Assembly: GCA_027452145.1 (NCBI GenBank)
Contig: DAIDHB010000382.1
Location: forward strand, 1-37,569
Length of the DNA: 37,569 nt
Source of the DNA: Planctomycetales bacterium
GTDB lineage: Bacteria > Planctomycetota > Planctomycetia > Isosphaerales > Isosphaeraceae
Reading direction: 5' to 3'
Shown in pieces: positions 26,143-37,200 of this stretch. A model generated the notes under the pieces. It worked only from the letters and a program-made list of their open reading frames with translations. It did no database searches and was not told the origin of the DNA. How positions within the stretch are numbered: the first letter of the stretch is position 1; every line of letters begins with the position of its first letter. A program made the translations under genes and the position numbers.

Positions 26143-27025
26143 GGTCCTGATCCTGGCCGTTCGCCTGGAGAGTCTGCGAACCGGATGCCGGCAATTCTCG
26201 CGCCAATCGGCGACGTCGGACGCGGCGCGATCTCGCCCCGCGCCAGCGTCCTGCTCGCCGATCGCCCGTGTCGCCCGTGTCGCCAGGTGCTCGTCACCTC
26301 GCCGCGCGGACGATTTCCGGCGACGGGACGCGATGCGGATCGACGACCCGACGGACCCGGACGCAACACGGGCCGGCGGGCGACGAGCCCTCGGGGCCGA
26401 CGGGAATCAAGCCAGCCTGTCATGATGCCCGTTCAAACCGGAGGACGAAGCTGGATTGATCCCGTGACATCGGGTCGTCGAAACCGGGCGATGCGCGTCT
26501 CCCTGCCGCGAGAGATCTACGAAATAGAGAAGTTCGGTGTCTGGCTCGATCGAGAATATCACCAACCCGACGCCATCGCCAGCGCCCTGGGCTCGCTGAT
26601 CTCATCGGGTGTCCTCTCGGAGATGAACCCGATGTCACGGAACCCGGTTCGCCCGCCGATGGCGGCGATGGCCGGGGACCGCGCCGTCCCAATTCGGACC
26701 GAGCGGGACGCCGATTGCGCCCGCCGCCTGGGATCGGATGAGCGGGCGAGGGTGTGGTTCCACCCCGGAATCCGCGCGACGCACCGGGCCGCGGCCGCGG
26801 CCGAACTGGGATTGGCCGGGTCCTCGATTTCGAGTAAAGTTCGCGCACCCGGGGCCACTGGACCGCGGGTCGGCCCCCGCTCACCTCGTTGCGACGCCAC
26901 CTCGATCCACCATGCGGACGACCCGTGCCGGTCCGGGACGCCCCCGGCCCACCCGGTCGGGCCGCGCTCGGCAGCAACGGACCCGCCGAGGACTCCCGCA
27001 CTCTGGACTCGAGGACGAAAGAGTC
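26143..27025. other. gene-poor interval
   Basis: Frames here are open mainly because of high GC. I see no signal peptide, motif or convincing ribosome site. It probably includes the promoter of the gene at 27026. Confidence 0.5.
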
Positions 27026-27442
27026 ATGAGACGAGCCCCGATCCTGCCGCGACGTCGACGATGGCTGTGGAGGTCCTTGCCGCTTTTCGGGCTGACGCTC
27101 GCCGGCTGGGGCTGCCAGCAGCCGCCGTGCTGCTATTACTATGGCCAGGGCGCGCCCGCGTGCGTGCCCGTCGTCCCCGCGGCGCCGATGCCCGTGAACA
27201 GCCAGGGCGTGCCCCCCACCCAGGTCATCGAGGGCAGCTCGATCTCGTCCGACGTCGCGCCGACCACGACCACGATCACCGACTCGAATTCCCCGAGGCG
27301 CGTCGTGGTCAGCCAGCCGACGGCCCGCCAGCGCCCGGCCTGGCGGCTCAAGCCCGATCCCGAGCCGATGGTCGCCACGACCAGCGTCGACGGCGGCGTC
27401 CCCACGACGACATCCGGCGGCAACTCCTCGGTCAATCGCTGA
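27026..27442 (+). CDS. small secreted or lipoprotein-like hypothetical protein
   Basis: A 138-residue protein. The N-terminus MRRAPILPRRRRWLWRSLP is strongly basic, followed by a short hydrophobic stretch LFGLTLAGWGC. This resembles a lipoprotein signal with the Cys as possible lipid anchor, although the lipobox (GWGC) is not ideal. The mature part is low-complexity: a CCYYYGQGAPACVPVVPAAP segment, then Ser/Thr/Pro-rich sequence (DVAPTTTTITDSNSP). ATG 27026 has a purine-rich GAGGACGAAAGAG stretch upstream. Function unknown; likely an envelope protein. Confidence 0.65.
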   Translation: MRRAPILPRRRRWLWRSLPLFGLTLAGWGCQQPPCCYYYGQGAPACVPVVPAAPMPVNSQGVPPTQVIEGSSISSDVAPTTTTITDSNSPRRVVVSQPTARQRPAWRLKPDPEPMVATTSVDGGVPTTTSGGNSSVNR

Positions 27443-27468
27443 GACTCTCTCCCGAAGGTGTGCGCATC

Positions 27469-27583
27469 GGGAGGGCGAGCCTCCCGGCGAGCCGAATTTT
27501 CTCGGGACGGCGAGCCTCCCGGCGAGCCGGAACCTGGTGGAAGCGTCGCGCCGTCCCGGCTCGGCAGGAGCCTCGCCCTCCCT
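27469..27583. repeat. dispersed host intergenic palindromic repeat, copy 2
   Basis: The inner part CGGCGAGCCTCCCGGCGAGCC is duplicated, and the block closes with the inverted arm GGCTCGGCAGGAGCCTCGCC followed by CTCCC. Related to 2917-2985, 30964-31032 and the window end. Confidence 0.75.
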
Positions 27584-27633
27584 CTCTCAGAACAGGCCCA
27601 GGCCGCTGGCGTGGCTCGCGCTCAAAGCTCCGT

Positions 27634-28995
27634 TCAGCCCAGCGACCAGGGCTTGCGGTACTCGTAGTGCAAAAGCGCGTTGGCCTCGTCGCAGCCGACG
27701 AACCGCTCGGCCTTCGCGTCCCAGTCGAGCCGCCGGCGCGTGGCCAGCGCGATGTTCGCCAGGTGGGCGAACGTCGTCGAGCGATGGCCCTCCTCGATGT
27801 CGGCCGCCGGGCGGAGCCGGGCCTTGACGCAGTCGAGAAAATCGCGGGCCGCCTGGCGGTCGAGGTCGCCATCCGACGCCTTGAACACCTCGCCCTTGCG
27901 CCGGGGCTTCGGGTCCTGGAACGCGCCGCCGCGCTCGGGGACGATCTCGTATCCGTTGATATTAGCGTATGCGGTCCCGATCGTGCCGCGCAGCTCGACC
28001 TCGGCGCCCCGGGCCAGCATCGGCTGGCCGTTCGCCTCGTGGATGCTGAAACACGTCAGCATCCCCGACGCATGTTCGAAGATCGTCTCCGAGGTGTCCG
28101 GGATCGTGCGGTCGTCGTCCACGGCGTACCGGCCGCCGAAGGTGGCCACGCTCGTCGGCGCCAGCTCGCCGGTCAGCCAGCGGATCAGGTCGAAGTAGTG
28201 CACGCCCCAGTTGGCGATCTGCGACGAGTAGAGGTTCCACCAGCGGAACCTGTACGGCATGATCGTCGCCTGGAACGGCCGCGACGGCCGCGGGCCCAGC
28301 CACATGTTCCAGTCGAGGCCGGCCGGCGGCGCCGATTCGGGCGCGTGGCCGATCCCGCCCGGCGTCATGTTGCTGGCGAAGGCTGCCCGCGCCACCGTCA
28401 CCTTGCCCAGCGCCCCCGATCGCACCGCCTCGGCCAGCCGGGCATACATCCGCGACGAGCGGCGGTGCGTGCCGACCTGGACGATCCGGTCGTGCTTCCG
28501 CGCGGCTTCCACCATCGCGCGGCCCTCGGCGACCGTCATCGACAGCGGCTTCTCGACGTAGACATCCTTCCCGGCCCGGCAGGCGGCGATCATCTGGATC
28601 GCGTGCCAGTGGTCGGGCGTGGCGATGACCACCGCGTCGATGTCCTTGCGATCGAGCAGAGCGCGGAAGTCCTTCACCCGCGCGACCTCGCCCTCGATCG
28701 CCGGCATCTTCGGCAGCCGGCCGCCCAGCCCGGCGAAGCGGGGGTCGATCGCATCGCGGTCGCCGTTCAGGTAGGGGTCGTACACGTCGCAGAGCCCGAC
28801 GACCTGGGCGTCCGGGTGCGCCAGGAACCCCTTCAGGAGCTGGCATCCCCGGTTGCCGACCCCGATGAACCCCAGCCGGACGCGGTCGTTCGCGCCCAGC
28901 ACGCGGCCCGGGGCGAGCCCGGTCGTCACTGCGGTCGCGGCCGCCGCCGTCACGGCGGCCTTCGAGAACGTCCGGCGATCGATCGCGTGCGCCAT
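27634..28995 (-). CDS. Gfo/Idh/MocA family oxidoreductase, Tat-exported
   Basis: A 453-residue NAD(P)-dependent sugar-type dehydrogenase. The N-terminus DRRTFSKAAVTAAAATAVTT is a twin-arginine signal. The Rossmann motif is LGFIGVGNRGCQLLKGF near 41-57. DAVVIATPDHWHAIQ and GKDVYVEKPLS are the family cofactor- and catalysis-associated motifs; the Lys of EKP is the usual catalytic residue. The C-terminal domain (WNMWLGPRPSRPF, RWWNLYSSQIANWGVHYFDLIRWL) matches the subgroup very abundant in planctomycetes. The start at ATG 28995 has AGGGGGG upstream. The substrate is unknown. The gene is divergent from the small secreted gene at 29137. Confidence 0.93.
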   Translation of the reverse strand: MAHAIDRRTFSKAAVTAAAATAVTTGLAPGRVLGANDRVRLGFIGVGNRGCQLLKGFLAHPDAQVVGLCDVYDPYLNGDRDAIDPRFAGLGGRLPKMPAIEGEVARVKDFRALLDRKDIDAVVIATPDHWHAIQMIAACRAGKDVYVEKPLSMTVAEGRAMVEAARKHDRIVQVGTHRRSSRMYARLAEAVRSGALGKVTVARAAFASNMTPGGIGHAPESAPPAGLDWNMWLGPRPSRPFQATIMPYRFRWWNLYSSQIANWGVHYFDLIRWLTGELAPTSVATFGGRYAVDDDRTIPDTSETIFEHASGMLTCFSIHEANGQPMLARGAEVELRGTIGTAYANINGYEIVPERGGAFQDPKPRRKGEVFKASDGDLDRQAARDFLDCVKARLRPAADIEEGHRSTTFAHLANIALATRRRLDWDAKAERFVGCDEANALLHYEYRKPWSLG

Positions 28996-29136
28996 GGTCG
29001 AGCCCCCCTGGATTGCGTTGCGACGGTGACGCGCTCAGTAGACGGGCGCCGACGGTCGAAGTCAACCGCGTGGAGCAATCCATCGGATCGGCCCGCGCCG
29101 CGTGATAGAATGAACGCAAGCGAGAGGAGGCCCGCC

Positions 29137-29718
29137 ATGCTGGATCGACTTCCGGTCGTGACGATTGCACTGGCCGCCGCACTCGCGATGGCCCAGGCCG
29201 CCGGTCCGCTGCGCGCCGGCCCCCTCGCGGTCGACGACGGCAAGGGCCGGAAGCCGGCCGCCGCGCCGGCCCCGGCGGCCGACCTGGCCGGGGCCGACCT
29301 CATCGTCCTCGTCTGGTATCGCGGGGATGACGCGCTCGAGACCTTCAAGTACCAGGTGTACGACGTGCGCAAGGGGGAGTACACGGCCGCCGTCGACGAA
29401 TGGGTCGCGATGATGCGCCGGCGATTCCCCGGCTACGTCGTGCGGGTGCGCCGGATCGTGCTGGCGAACGAGCAGGGGGCCACCGAGAGCCTCAAGGTCG
29501 GCTCGGTGATCCATCGCGAGCTGATCGGCGCCGCCGCGATGTCGGGAATCATCCTGGGCGAGCCGCTCCAGGTCGGCCCGGGGCTGTCGTCGCCGTCCCG
29601 GCCGGCCGCGCGCAGCAATCACTGGCCCGAGTCGCCCGGCGCGGGGGGGCAGACGAACATCAACCCGGTCGATCGCGGCTCGCCGTTCCCCGTCCCTTAT
29701 CCCCGGCCGCATCCGTGA
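29137..29718 (+). CDS. secreted hypothetical protein
   Basis: A 193-residue protein with a signal peptide (MLDRLPVVTIALAAALAMAQAAG). ATG 29137 is chosen because AGGAGG lies 7 nt upstream; the frame also has an ATG at 29110. The central part (ADLIVLVWYRGDDALETFKYQVYDV, EWVAMMRRRFPGYVVRVRRIVL, SLKVGSVIHRELIGAA) has a compact alpha/beta look. A Pro-rich tail (PFPVPYPRPHP) ends it. No family recognised. It is followed 76 bp later by the TIGR03032-type gene on the same strand, so co-transcription is possible. Confidence 0.75.
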   Translation: MLDRLPVVTIALAAALAMAQAAGPLRAGPLAVDDGKGRKPAAAPAPAADLAGADLIVLVWYRGDDALETFKYQVYDVRKGEYTAAVDEWVAMMRRRFPGYVVRVRRIVLANEQGATESLKVGSVIHRELIGAAAMSGIILGEPLQVGPGLSSPSRPAARSNHWPESPGAGGQTNINPVDRGSPFPVPYPRPHP

Positions 29719-29794
29719 GAAGACTGGCCCCTCGAACCGCGTCGATGCCTCGGGTAGACTGAAATCCCGACCACACATCCAAGCGAGATGCCGC

Positions 29795-30934
29795 ATGACC
29801 GACTCCCCTGGACCGTCCGACGCCGGACCGAGCCCCGAGGCCCTGGATGCCGCCGCGCCGGCGGCGGCGACCTCATTGCGGGCCGTGCATACTCCGAACT
29901 TCCCGGCGATGCTTCGCGGGCTGGGCGGCTCGCTGCTCGTCACGACCTATCAGGCGGGCAAGCTGGTGATGGTCCGCGACGAGGGGGACCACCTGAACAC
30001 CCACTTCCGCACCTTCCAGGCGCCGATGGGCCTGGCGCTCCAGGGCGATCGGCTGGCGGTCGGCACGACCGTGCAGGTCTGGGAATACGTGAACGTCCCG
30101 GCCGTGACGGCGAAGCTCCAGCCTCCGGGCCGGCACGACGCCTGCTTCCTGCCCCGCGATTGCCACGTCACGGGGAACATCCAGATCCACGAGATGGCCT
30201 GGGGCAAGGGCGAGGAGCTCTGGGTGGTCAACACCCGGTTCTCCTGCCTGTGCACGATCGACCGCACCGCCAGCTTCACGCCGAGGTGGCGGCCGCCGTT
30301 CGTCTCGGCCCTCGAACCGACCGATCGCTGCCACCTCAACGGCCTGGGCATGGTCGACGGCCGGCCGAAGTACGTCACCGCCCTGGGCCAGACCGACGCC
30401 CCGGCCGGCTGGCGCGCCGACAAGGCCAGGGGCGGGATCGTCATGGACGTCGACACCGGCGATCTGCTGGCTCAAGGGTTATCGATGCCCCACTCGCCGC
30501 GATGGTACGCGGGGCGGCTGTGGGTCTGCGAGTCGGGCGCCGGCACGCTCGGATTCCTCGACCCGCGCACCGGTCGGTATGAGCCAGTCGCCGCGACGCC
30601 CGGCTTCACCCGCGGGCTCGACTTCGCCGGCAACCTGGCGTTCGTCGGGCTGTCGCAGGTCCGCGAGACGGCCGTGTTCAGCGGCATCCCGATCACCGAG
30701 CGCCTCGCCGCCGAGGAGCGCACCTGCGGCGTCTGCGTCGTCGACCTGACCCGCGGCGAGCCGGTCGCCCTGCTGCGCTTCGAAGAGGGCGTGCAGGAGG
30801 TCTTCGCCGTGCAGTTCCTCCCAGGCCGCAGGTACCCCGAGCTGATCAACGACGACGCCAACCTGCTGGAGAACTCGTTCGTGGTCCCCGATTCCGCGCT
30901 GGCCGACGTCCCCGCCTCGTTGCGGGGTGCGTAG
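29795..30934 (+). CDS. TIGR03032 family protein
   Basis: A 379-residue protein. The start of the conserved domain (HTPNFPAMLRGLGGSLLVTTYQAGKLVMVR) and the following segments (FQAPMGLALQGDRLAVGT, FLPRDCHVTGNIQIHEMAW, ELWVVNTRFSCLCTID, CHLNGLGMVDGRPKYVTALG, MPHSPRWYAGRLWVCESGAG) are diagnostic for the TIGR03032/DUF4915 family, which is probably a beta-propeller-like fold. No biochemical function is established; members often occur near tetratricopeptide or glycan-related genes. ATG 29795 has only a weak ribosome site (GCGAGATG). There is no signal peptide, so it is expected in the cytoplasm. Confidence 0.9.
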   Translation: MTDSPGPSDAGPSPEALDAAAPAAATSLRAVHTPNFPAMLRGLGGSLLVTTYQAGKLVMVRDEGDHLNTHFRTFQAPMGLALQGDRLAVGTTVQVWEYVNVPAVTAKLQPPGRHDACFLPRDCHVTGNIQIHEMAWGKGEELWVVNTRFSCLCTIDRTASFTPRWRPPFVSALEPTDRCHLNGLGMVDGRPKYVTALGQTDAPAGWRADKARGGIVMDVDTGDLLAQGLSMPHSPRWYAGRLWVCESGAGTLGFLDPRTGRYEPVAATPGFTRGLDFAGNLAFVGLSQVRETAVFSGIPITERLAAEERTCGVCVVDLTRGEPVALLRFEEGVQEVFAVQFLPGRRYPELINDDANLLENSFVVPDSALADVPASLRGA

Positions 30935-30963
30935 GGGTCAGTCGTCAGTATCTGTCCCAAAGG

Positions 30964-31032
30964 TGGGAGGGCAAGGCTCGTGCCGAGCCGGCATGGAGCA
31001 TCGGCATCGCCTCTTGCCGGCTCGCCCTCCCG
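30964..31032. repeat. dispersed host intergenic palindromic repeat, copy 3
   Basis: GTGGGAGGGCAAGGCTCGTGCC ends with the inverted arm GCCGGCTCGCCCTCCC. It occupies most of the 321-bp gap before the giant surface gene. The rest of that gap (31033-31255) shows no gene. Confidence 0.8.
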
Positions 31033-31255
31033 ATTCGACCCCTTCGGAAACCGTCTCTAAGAATCGCCGACGATCGCCGTTATAGATGCAGACGCGGCCC
31101 CCGAAGACTGTGGGACGGTCGCCCCGGATCGCCAACCGACGATACGACAGCGATCCAGTCGAGGTCCGACCGGATCAATGGCCTGACGAATGCGCAACTT
31201 CGGACCAATCTGGCCCCGATCGACCGGGGCGTGGACCACCACCACGAGGTGTAAC

Positions 31256-34200
31256 GTGACGCAACTCGCCAAGTCGGCAAGGCATGGGGATCGGACACCG
31301 GCCCGAATGAGACGAGGGACGTCGACCGGTCGAAGACGACTCTTCCCCGACCTGCTGGCGCTGGAAGACCGCCGGTTGCTGTCGACGTACACGGTCACCA
31401 GCCCGCTCGACACGGTCGACAGCAGCGGCGTCCCGCTGGCCGGCACGTTCCGCTGGGCCGTCTACGAGGCGGACCGGTCGGCGTCGCCCTCGACGATCAA
31501 TTTCGCCATCAGCACGGGCGCCCAGAAGGTCACGCTGTCGCAGCTCCTCGACCCGGTCGAGCTGAGCAACGCGTCCGAACCGATCACGATCACCGGCCCC
31601 GGGGCGAGCCTCCTGACGATCGACGCCCACGACGAGGGCGCCGCCATCCGCATCGACCCGGGCGTGACCGCCACGATCACGGGGCTTACCGTCACCAACG
31701 CCTCGCTCGACGTGGGAAAGAACGGCGGCGCGATCAGCAACCTGGGCACGCTCACGATCAGCGGCTGCACGCTCACCGGCAACACGATCTGCGGCCTCTA
31801 CGACTATGGCACCGCAACGATCAGCGACCTCACCGTCACCGGCAACAACAGCTTCGCCGGGGCGGGCATCTTCGTGACGGGCAACGCGACGATCAGCGAT
31901 TGCAGCATCACCGATAACAAGGGCGCCCGCGGCGCGGGGATCGATAACCACGGCACGGCGACGGTCACGGATTGCACGATCACGGGCGACTCGGCCCTCG
32001 GCGGCGGGGGCGGGCTGTACAACTCGGGCCAGCTCAAGGTCTACGGCACCACGATCTCGAGCGTCACCGGCGGCGGGGGCGGCGGCCTGGACGTCAACAG
32101 CGGCACGGCCTACCTGAGCGGCTGCACGATCAGCGACGGTTCGGGCTTCATGAACGGCGGCGGCGTGCAGGTCGAGTCGAAGGGCACGCTCGACATGGTG
32201 GACTGCACGATCGAGTCGAGCTCGGCGCTCACCGGCGGCGGCATCTACAACGCAGGCACGGCGACGATCGAGAATTGCACCATCAGCGGCAACACGGCCA
32301 CCAGCGGCAGCGGCGGCGCCATCTCCAACGGCCCGCTGGCGAACAAGGCCGTGCTCATCGTGGCGGGAAGCACGCTCTCGGAAAACACGGCCTCACAGGA
32401 CGGCGGCGGCGTGTATAACAACGGCACGGCCACGCTGACCGACACCACCATCGTCGACAACTTCGCCAACCAGGGCACCAGCCTGATCGCCTCGAACGGC
32501 GGCGGCGTGGACAACACGGGCACCGCGACCCTCGTCGCCTGCACGTTCACCGGCAACACGACGACCGCGCTCGGCGGCGGCGTGTACAACGGCGGCCTTG
32601 GCCCCAACGCCATGACAGTGGACAACACCATCGTCGTCGGCAATACGACCACGAAGTCACCGGCCGGGCCCAGCGACATCGTCGCCGAGACGTTCGGAAC
32701 GACGCACTACAACGTGACCGGGTCGAACAACCTGGTCGGCATCGGCGGTGACGGCGGCCTGGCCAGCAACGGCAATCTGCTGGACGTCGCCAATCCCGGC
32801 CTCGCGCCGCTGGGCGACTACGGCGGCCCGACCGAGACCGTCGCGCTTTTGACCGGCAGCCCGGCCATCGGAGCAGGCAGCAAGGCGCTGGAGGTCGACG
32901 CCCAGGGCAACGCGCTCAAGGTCGACCAGCGCGGGATGCCACTCGACTCGCCGAACCCCGATATCGGGGCATTCCAGACCCAGGCGACGATCGTCGTCAC
33001 GACGACCACAGACGGCGACGGCTCGGCGGCGGGCCAGGTCAGCCTGCGCCAGGCGGTGAACCTGGCCAACATCGAGACCGCAGCGAGCACCATCACGTTC
33101 TCGGCCGGCGCGTTCGCCACGGCCCAGACGATCGCGCTGACGGGCGGCCCGCTGGTCCTGTCGGACACGCAGAGCAGCACCGTCATCCAGGGGCCCGCCG
33201 CCGGCCTGACGATCAGCGGCGGGGGCAAGGTGCGGGTGCTCCAGGTCGAATCCGGCGCGAACGTCACGATCACCGGCCTGACCATCAGCAATGGCAGCGC
33301 GAACACCGGCGGCGGCCTGGAGAACCTGGGCACCACCAAACTGGTCGGCTGCACGATCGACGGCAGCACCGCCACGAACGGCGGCGGCATCGCCGACCTG
33401 GGGCAGCTCACGCTCACGGACTGCACGATTACCGGCAACTCGGCCAGTCTGGGCGGCGGGCTGTATGAGAAGGGCACAGCGACCGTCGACGCCTCGACGA
33501 TCAGCGGCAACACCGCGCCGACCGGCGGCGGCATTGCCGATGCGGGCGCCGGCACGGCCACGCTCGAGGACACGATCGTCGCCGGCAACATCGGGACCGC
33601 AGGAGCCGCCAGCGACGTGGGCGGCGGAGCGGCCTCCAGCGTCACCGGGACGTATGACCTCGTCGGCCCGGGCGGATCGGGCGGCCTCGCGGGCGGGACC
33701 GGCGTCAGCATCCTGACCGGGACCGCTGGACCCGGCCTGAGCGCCCTGGGGAATTACGGCGGCCGGACGCCGACCCTGGCGCTCCTGCCGGGCAGCCCGG
33801 CGATCGATGCCGGGGCCGCCATCACCAATCTCAACACCGACCAGCGCGGCGAGCCGGTCGGCTCGTCGGTCGACATCGGCGCATTCCAGAGCCAGGGCTT
33901 CACGCTCGCGGCGAAAGGCTCCTCAACGCTGGGCACCGCGGACGGCACGCCCTTCCCGCCGCTGGCCGTCACCGTCACGGCCAGGAACCCCATCGAACCG
34001 GTGACCGGGGGCGTCGTCACGTTCGCCTTGACCCCCAATGGCAACGGGGCCTCGGCGACGCTCTCCTCGACGACCGCGTTCGTCGTCACCGGCGGCGTGG
34101 CCCAGGTCAACGCGACCGCCAACTCCGTCACGGGCGCGTACACCGTGACCGCCAGCACGGCCGGTGCGGTCGCGCCAGTCGTCTTCAACCTGAGCAACCT

Positions 34201-37200
34201 GATCCCGGTCAGCTTCAGCGGCCTGACGAGCGCGAGCATCACCTACGGCGCCGCCACGACCACACTCGCCGGGACGCTGGCCGACGGTTCCGACGCGCCG
34301 GTCGGAGGTACGATCCAGGTGGAGGCCGGGACCGTCTCCGGGTCGACCACGGTTGGCAGCGGCGGCTCGTTCTCGATCATCCTGTTCACCGGCGGACTGA
34401 ATGCGTCCGCAACACCTTACACGGTCACCTTCACCTACGCCGGTAACGGGACATATGCCCCGGCCTCGGGCACGAGCACCCTCACCGTCGCCCAGGCCGC
34501 ACCGACGCTCACCGTCACCGATGCGGGCGGAACGTACAGCGGGTCCGCGTTCCCCGCCACCGTCACCATCGCCGGCGTGAGCGGCACACCCGGGTCGAGC
34601 CTCGAGCTGGTCACCCCGACGCTCGCCTATTACGCCGGGACGTACACGAGCCCTTCGCAGCTCGGCTCGCTGACGCCGCTCGCGGGCGCCCCGACCGCCG
34701 CGGGCAGCTATACCGCGCTGGCCCGTTTCGCCGGCAGCACCGACTACTCCTCCGCCTCCTCGGTCGTGGACTTCACCATCGCCCAGGCGACGCCGATCGT
34801 GAGCGTCACCCAGGCCGGCGGCACCTACGACGGGGTCCCGATCGCCGCCACGGCCGCCGTGGCGGGCATCAACGGCTCGCCGGCAGGAAGCCTCGAAAAC
34901 GTGGTGCCCACCCTGGCCTACTATCAGGGGACCGCGACGGACGCCTCGCAGCTCTCGAGCCTCACGCCGCTGGCGGGCGCGCCGACGACCGTCGGCCCCT
35001 ACACGGTCGTCGCCAGCTTCGCGGGCAGCGCGGACTACACAGGCGCCACCTCGGCCCCGATGCCGTTCACGGTCGCCCAGGCCGTTCCCTTGCTGAACGT
35101 CACCGACGGCGGCGGGACGTTCAACGGCTCGACACCCCCGGCGACGGTGACACTCGCCGGCGTGAGCAGCGGCGCCTCGTCGAGCCTCGAGGGCGTCACC
35201 CCGTCGCTCCTGTACTTCGGCGGGACCTTCACGACCCTCGCCCAGCTCGCGGGAGTCGACCCGCTCGGGACGCCGCCGACCCAGGCCGGCCCTTACACGG
35301 TGGTCGCCACCTTCGCCGGGAGCAACGACTACGCCCCCACCCGGGCGCTCGCCAATTTCACGATCGCCCCGGCCGCGCCGGCCCTGGCGATCACCGTCCC
35401 CACCGGGGCATTTGACGGCGCCGCGATGCCCGCGAGCGTGACGGTCGCCGGCGTGCTCGCCGGGGTCGACAGCACGCCCGCGGCCAGCCTCGAGAACATC
35501 ACCCCGTCGCTGGCGTACTACAGCGGGACCTACTCGTCGCCCTCGCAGCTCAAGAATGTCACGGCACTCCCGGGCGCCCCGACGGCCGCGGGCCCGTACA
35601 CGGTGCTCGCCACATTCGGCGGCAGCACGGACTACGCCCAGACCTCGACCGTCCAGAGCTTCACCATTGCCCAGGCGGCGCCCACGGTCGCCGTCACCGA
35701 TGCCGGCGGGACGTTTAACGGCTCGGCCTACACGGCGACGGCCACGGTGGCGGGGGTGGTCGCGGGGGTCGACAGCACGCCGTCGGCCAGCCTGGAAAAC
35801 CAGTCCCCGACCCTCGCCTACTACACTGGCAGCTACACCAACGCCGCGCAGCTCAAGAACGTCCAGCCGCTGCCGGCCGCGCCGAGCCTCGCCGGGACAT
35901 ACACGGTGCTCGCCACCTTCCCCGGTAGTTCCGACTACGCCCAGGCGACGGGCCTGACGACCTACACCATCGGCGAGGCGACGCCGACGGTCGCCGTCAC
36001 CGCGGCGGGCGGCACGTACAACGGGTCGCCGTTCGACGCCACGGCCACCGTGGCGGGCCTGGACGGCACGGCCGGGCCGAGCCTCGAGAACACCGCGCCC
36101 GTGCTGGCTTACTACGCCGGTAGCTACAGCTCGGCCGACCAGCTCAACGGGCTGACTCCATTGCCCTACGCGCCGGTCCGCGGCGGGACGTATACGGCGC
36201 TTGCCACCTTCCCCGGCAGCGCAGATTACGCGCAGGCGACGGGCCTGGCAACCTTCACCATCGCCCGGGCATCGGTGAACCTGACCTGGTCCGCGCCGGC
36301 CTCGATCGTCTATGGCACGAAGCTCGGCCCGGCGCAGCTCGACGCCAGCGCCGGGACCCTCGGGGGAACGTTCGCGTACAGCCCTGCCGCCGGGGCGATC
36401 CTCGACGCGGGTGCCGGCCAGACTCTCTCGGTGACCTTCACGCCCAATGACTCGACCGACTACGCGCCGGCCACGGCGAGCACGACGATCACGGTGACGA
36501 CGGCGACGCCCAGCCTGAGCGTCTCGGCGCCCGGCGGCGGGTTCACCGGCGGACCGATCGCCCCGACGGTCAGCATCAGCGGGGCCGGCCCGGCCGCCGC
36601 GCCGGCGGCGAGCCTCCAGAACGTGGCCCCCACCCTGACCTACTACGCGGGCGCGGGCACGTCGGGGACCGTCCTGGGCCAGGCGCCGCCCACGCAGCCA
36701 GGCACGTACACGGTCGTGGCGAGCTTCCCCGGCACGGCGGACTACGCCCCGACCACCGCGGCGCCGGTGACGTTCACGATCGGCAAGGGCAGCCCCACGG
36801 TGTCGATCTCGACCTCGGGCGGATCGTCGGTGTTCGGCCAGCCGGTGACGCTCACGGCGAACCTCACGGCCGGCGCCGGCCAGGCGAGCGGCACGGTCAC
36901 GTTCTACGACGGATCGACGCCGCTGGGCACGGCGCCGCTCAACTCCGCGGGCACGGCCGTGCTGACCGTCTCGTCGCTCGCGCCCGGCGGCCACGCGATC
37001 ACCGCCAGCTTCGGCGGCAACGCCGATGACCTGCCGGCAAGCTCGGCGCCGAGCTCCCTGTCGGTCACCCGCGCCGCCGCGCACATCGTCCTGGTGCCCC
37101 AGCCCGTCTTCCGCAAGCGGAAGCTGATCTCGCTGGGCCTCAGGGCCGAGGTCCAGGCGCTGGCCCCCGGCGCGGGAGTCCCGACCGGGACGCTGACCTT

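Noticed and set aside
25327..29109. Very long plus-strand open frame upstream of the small secreted gene
   Set aside because: Covers the antisense of two clear minus-strand genes; only its end (29137-29718) looks real.
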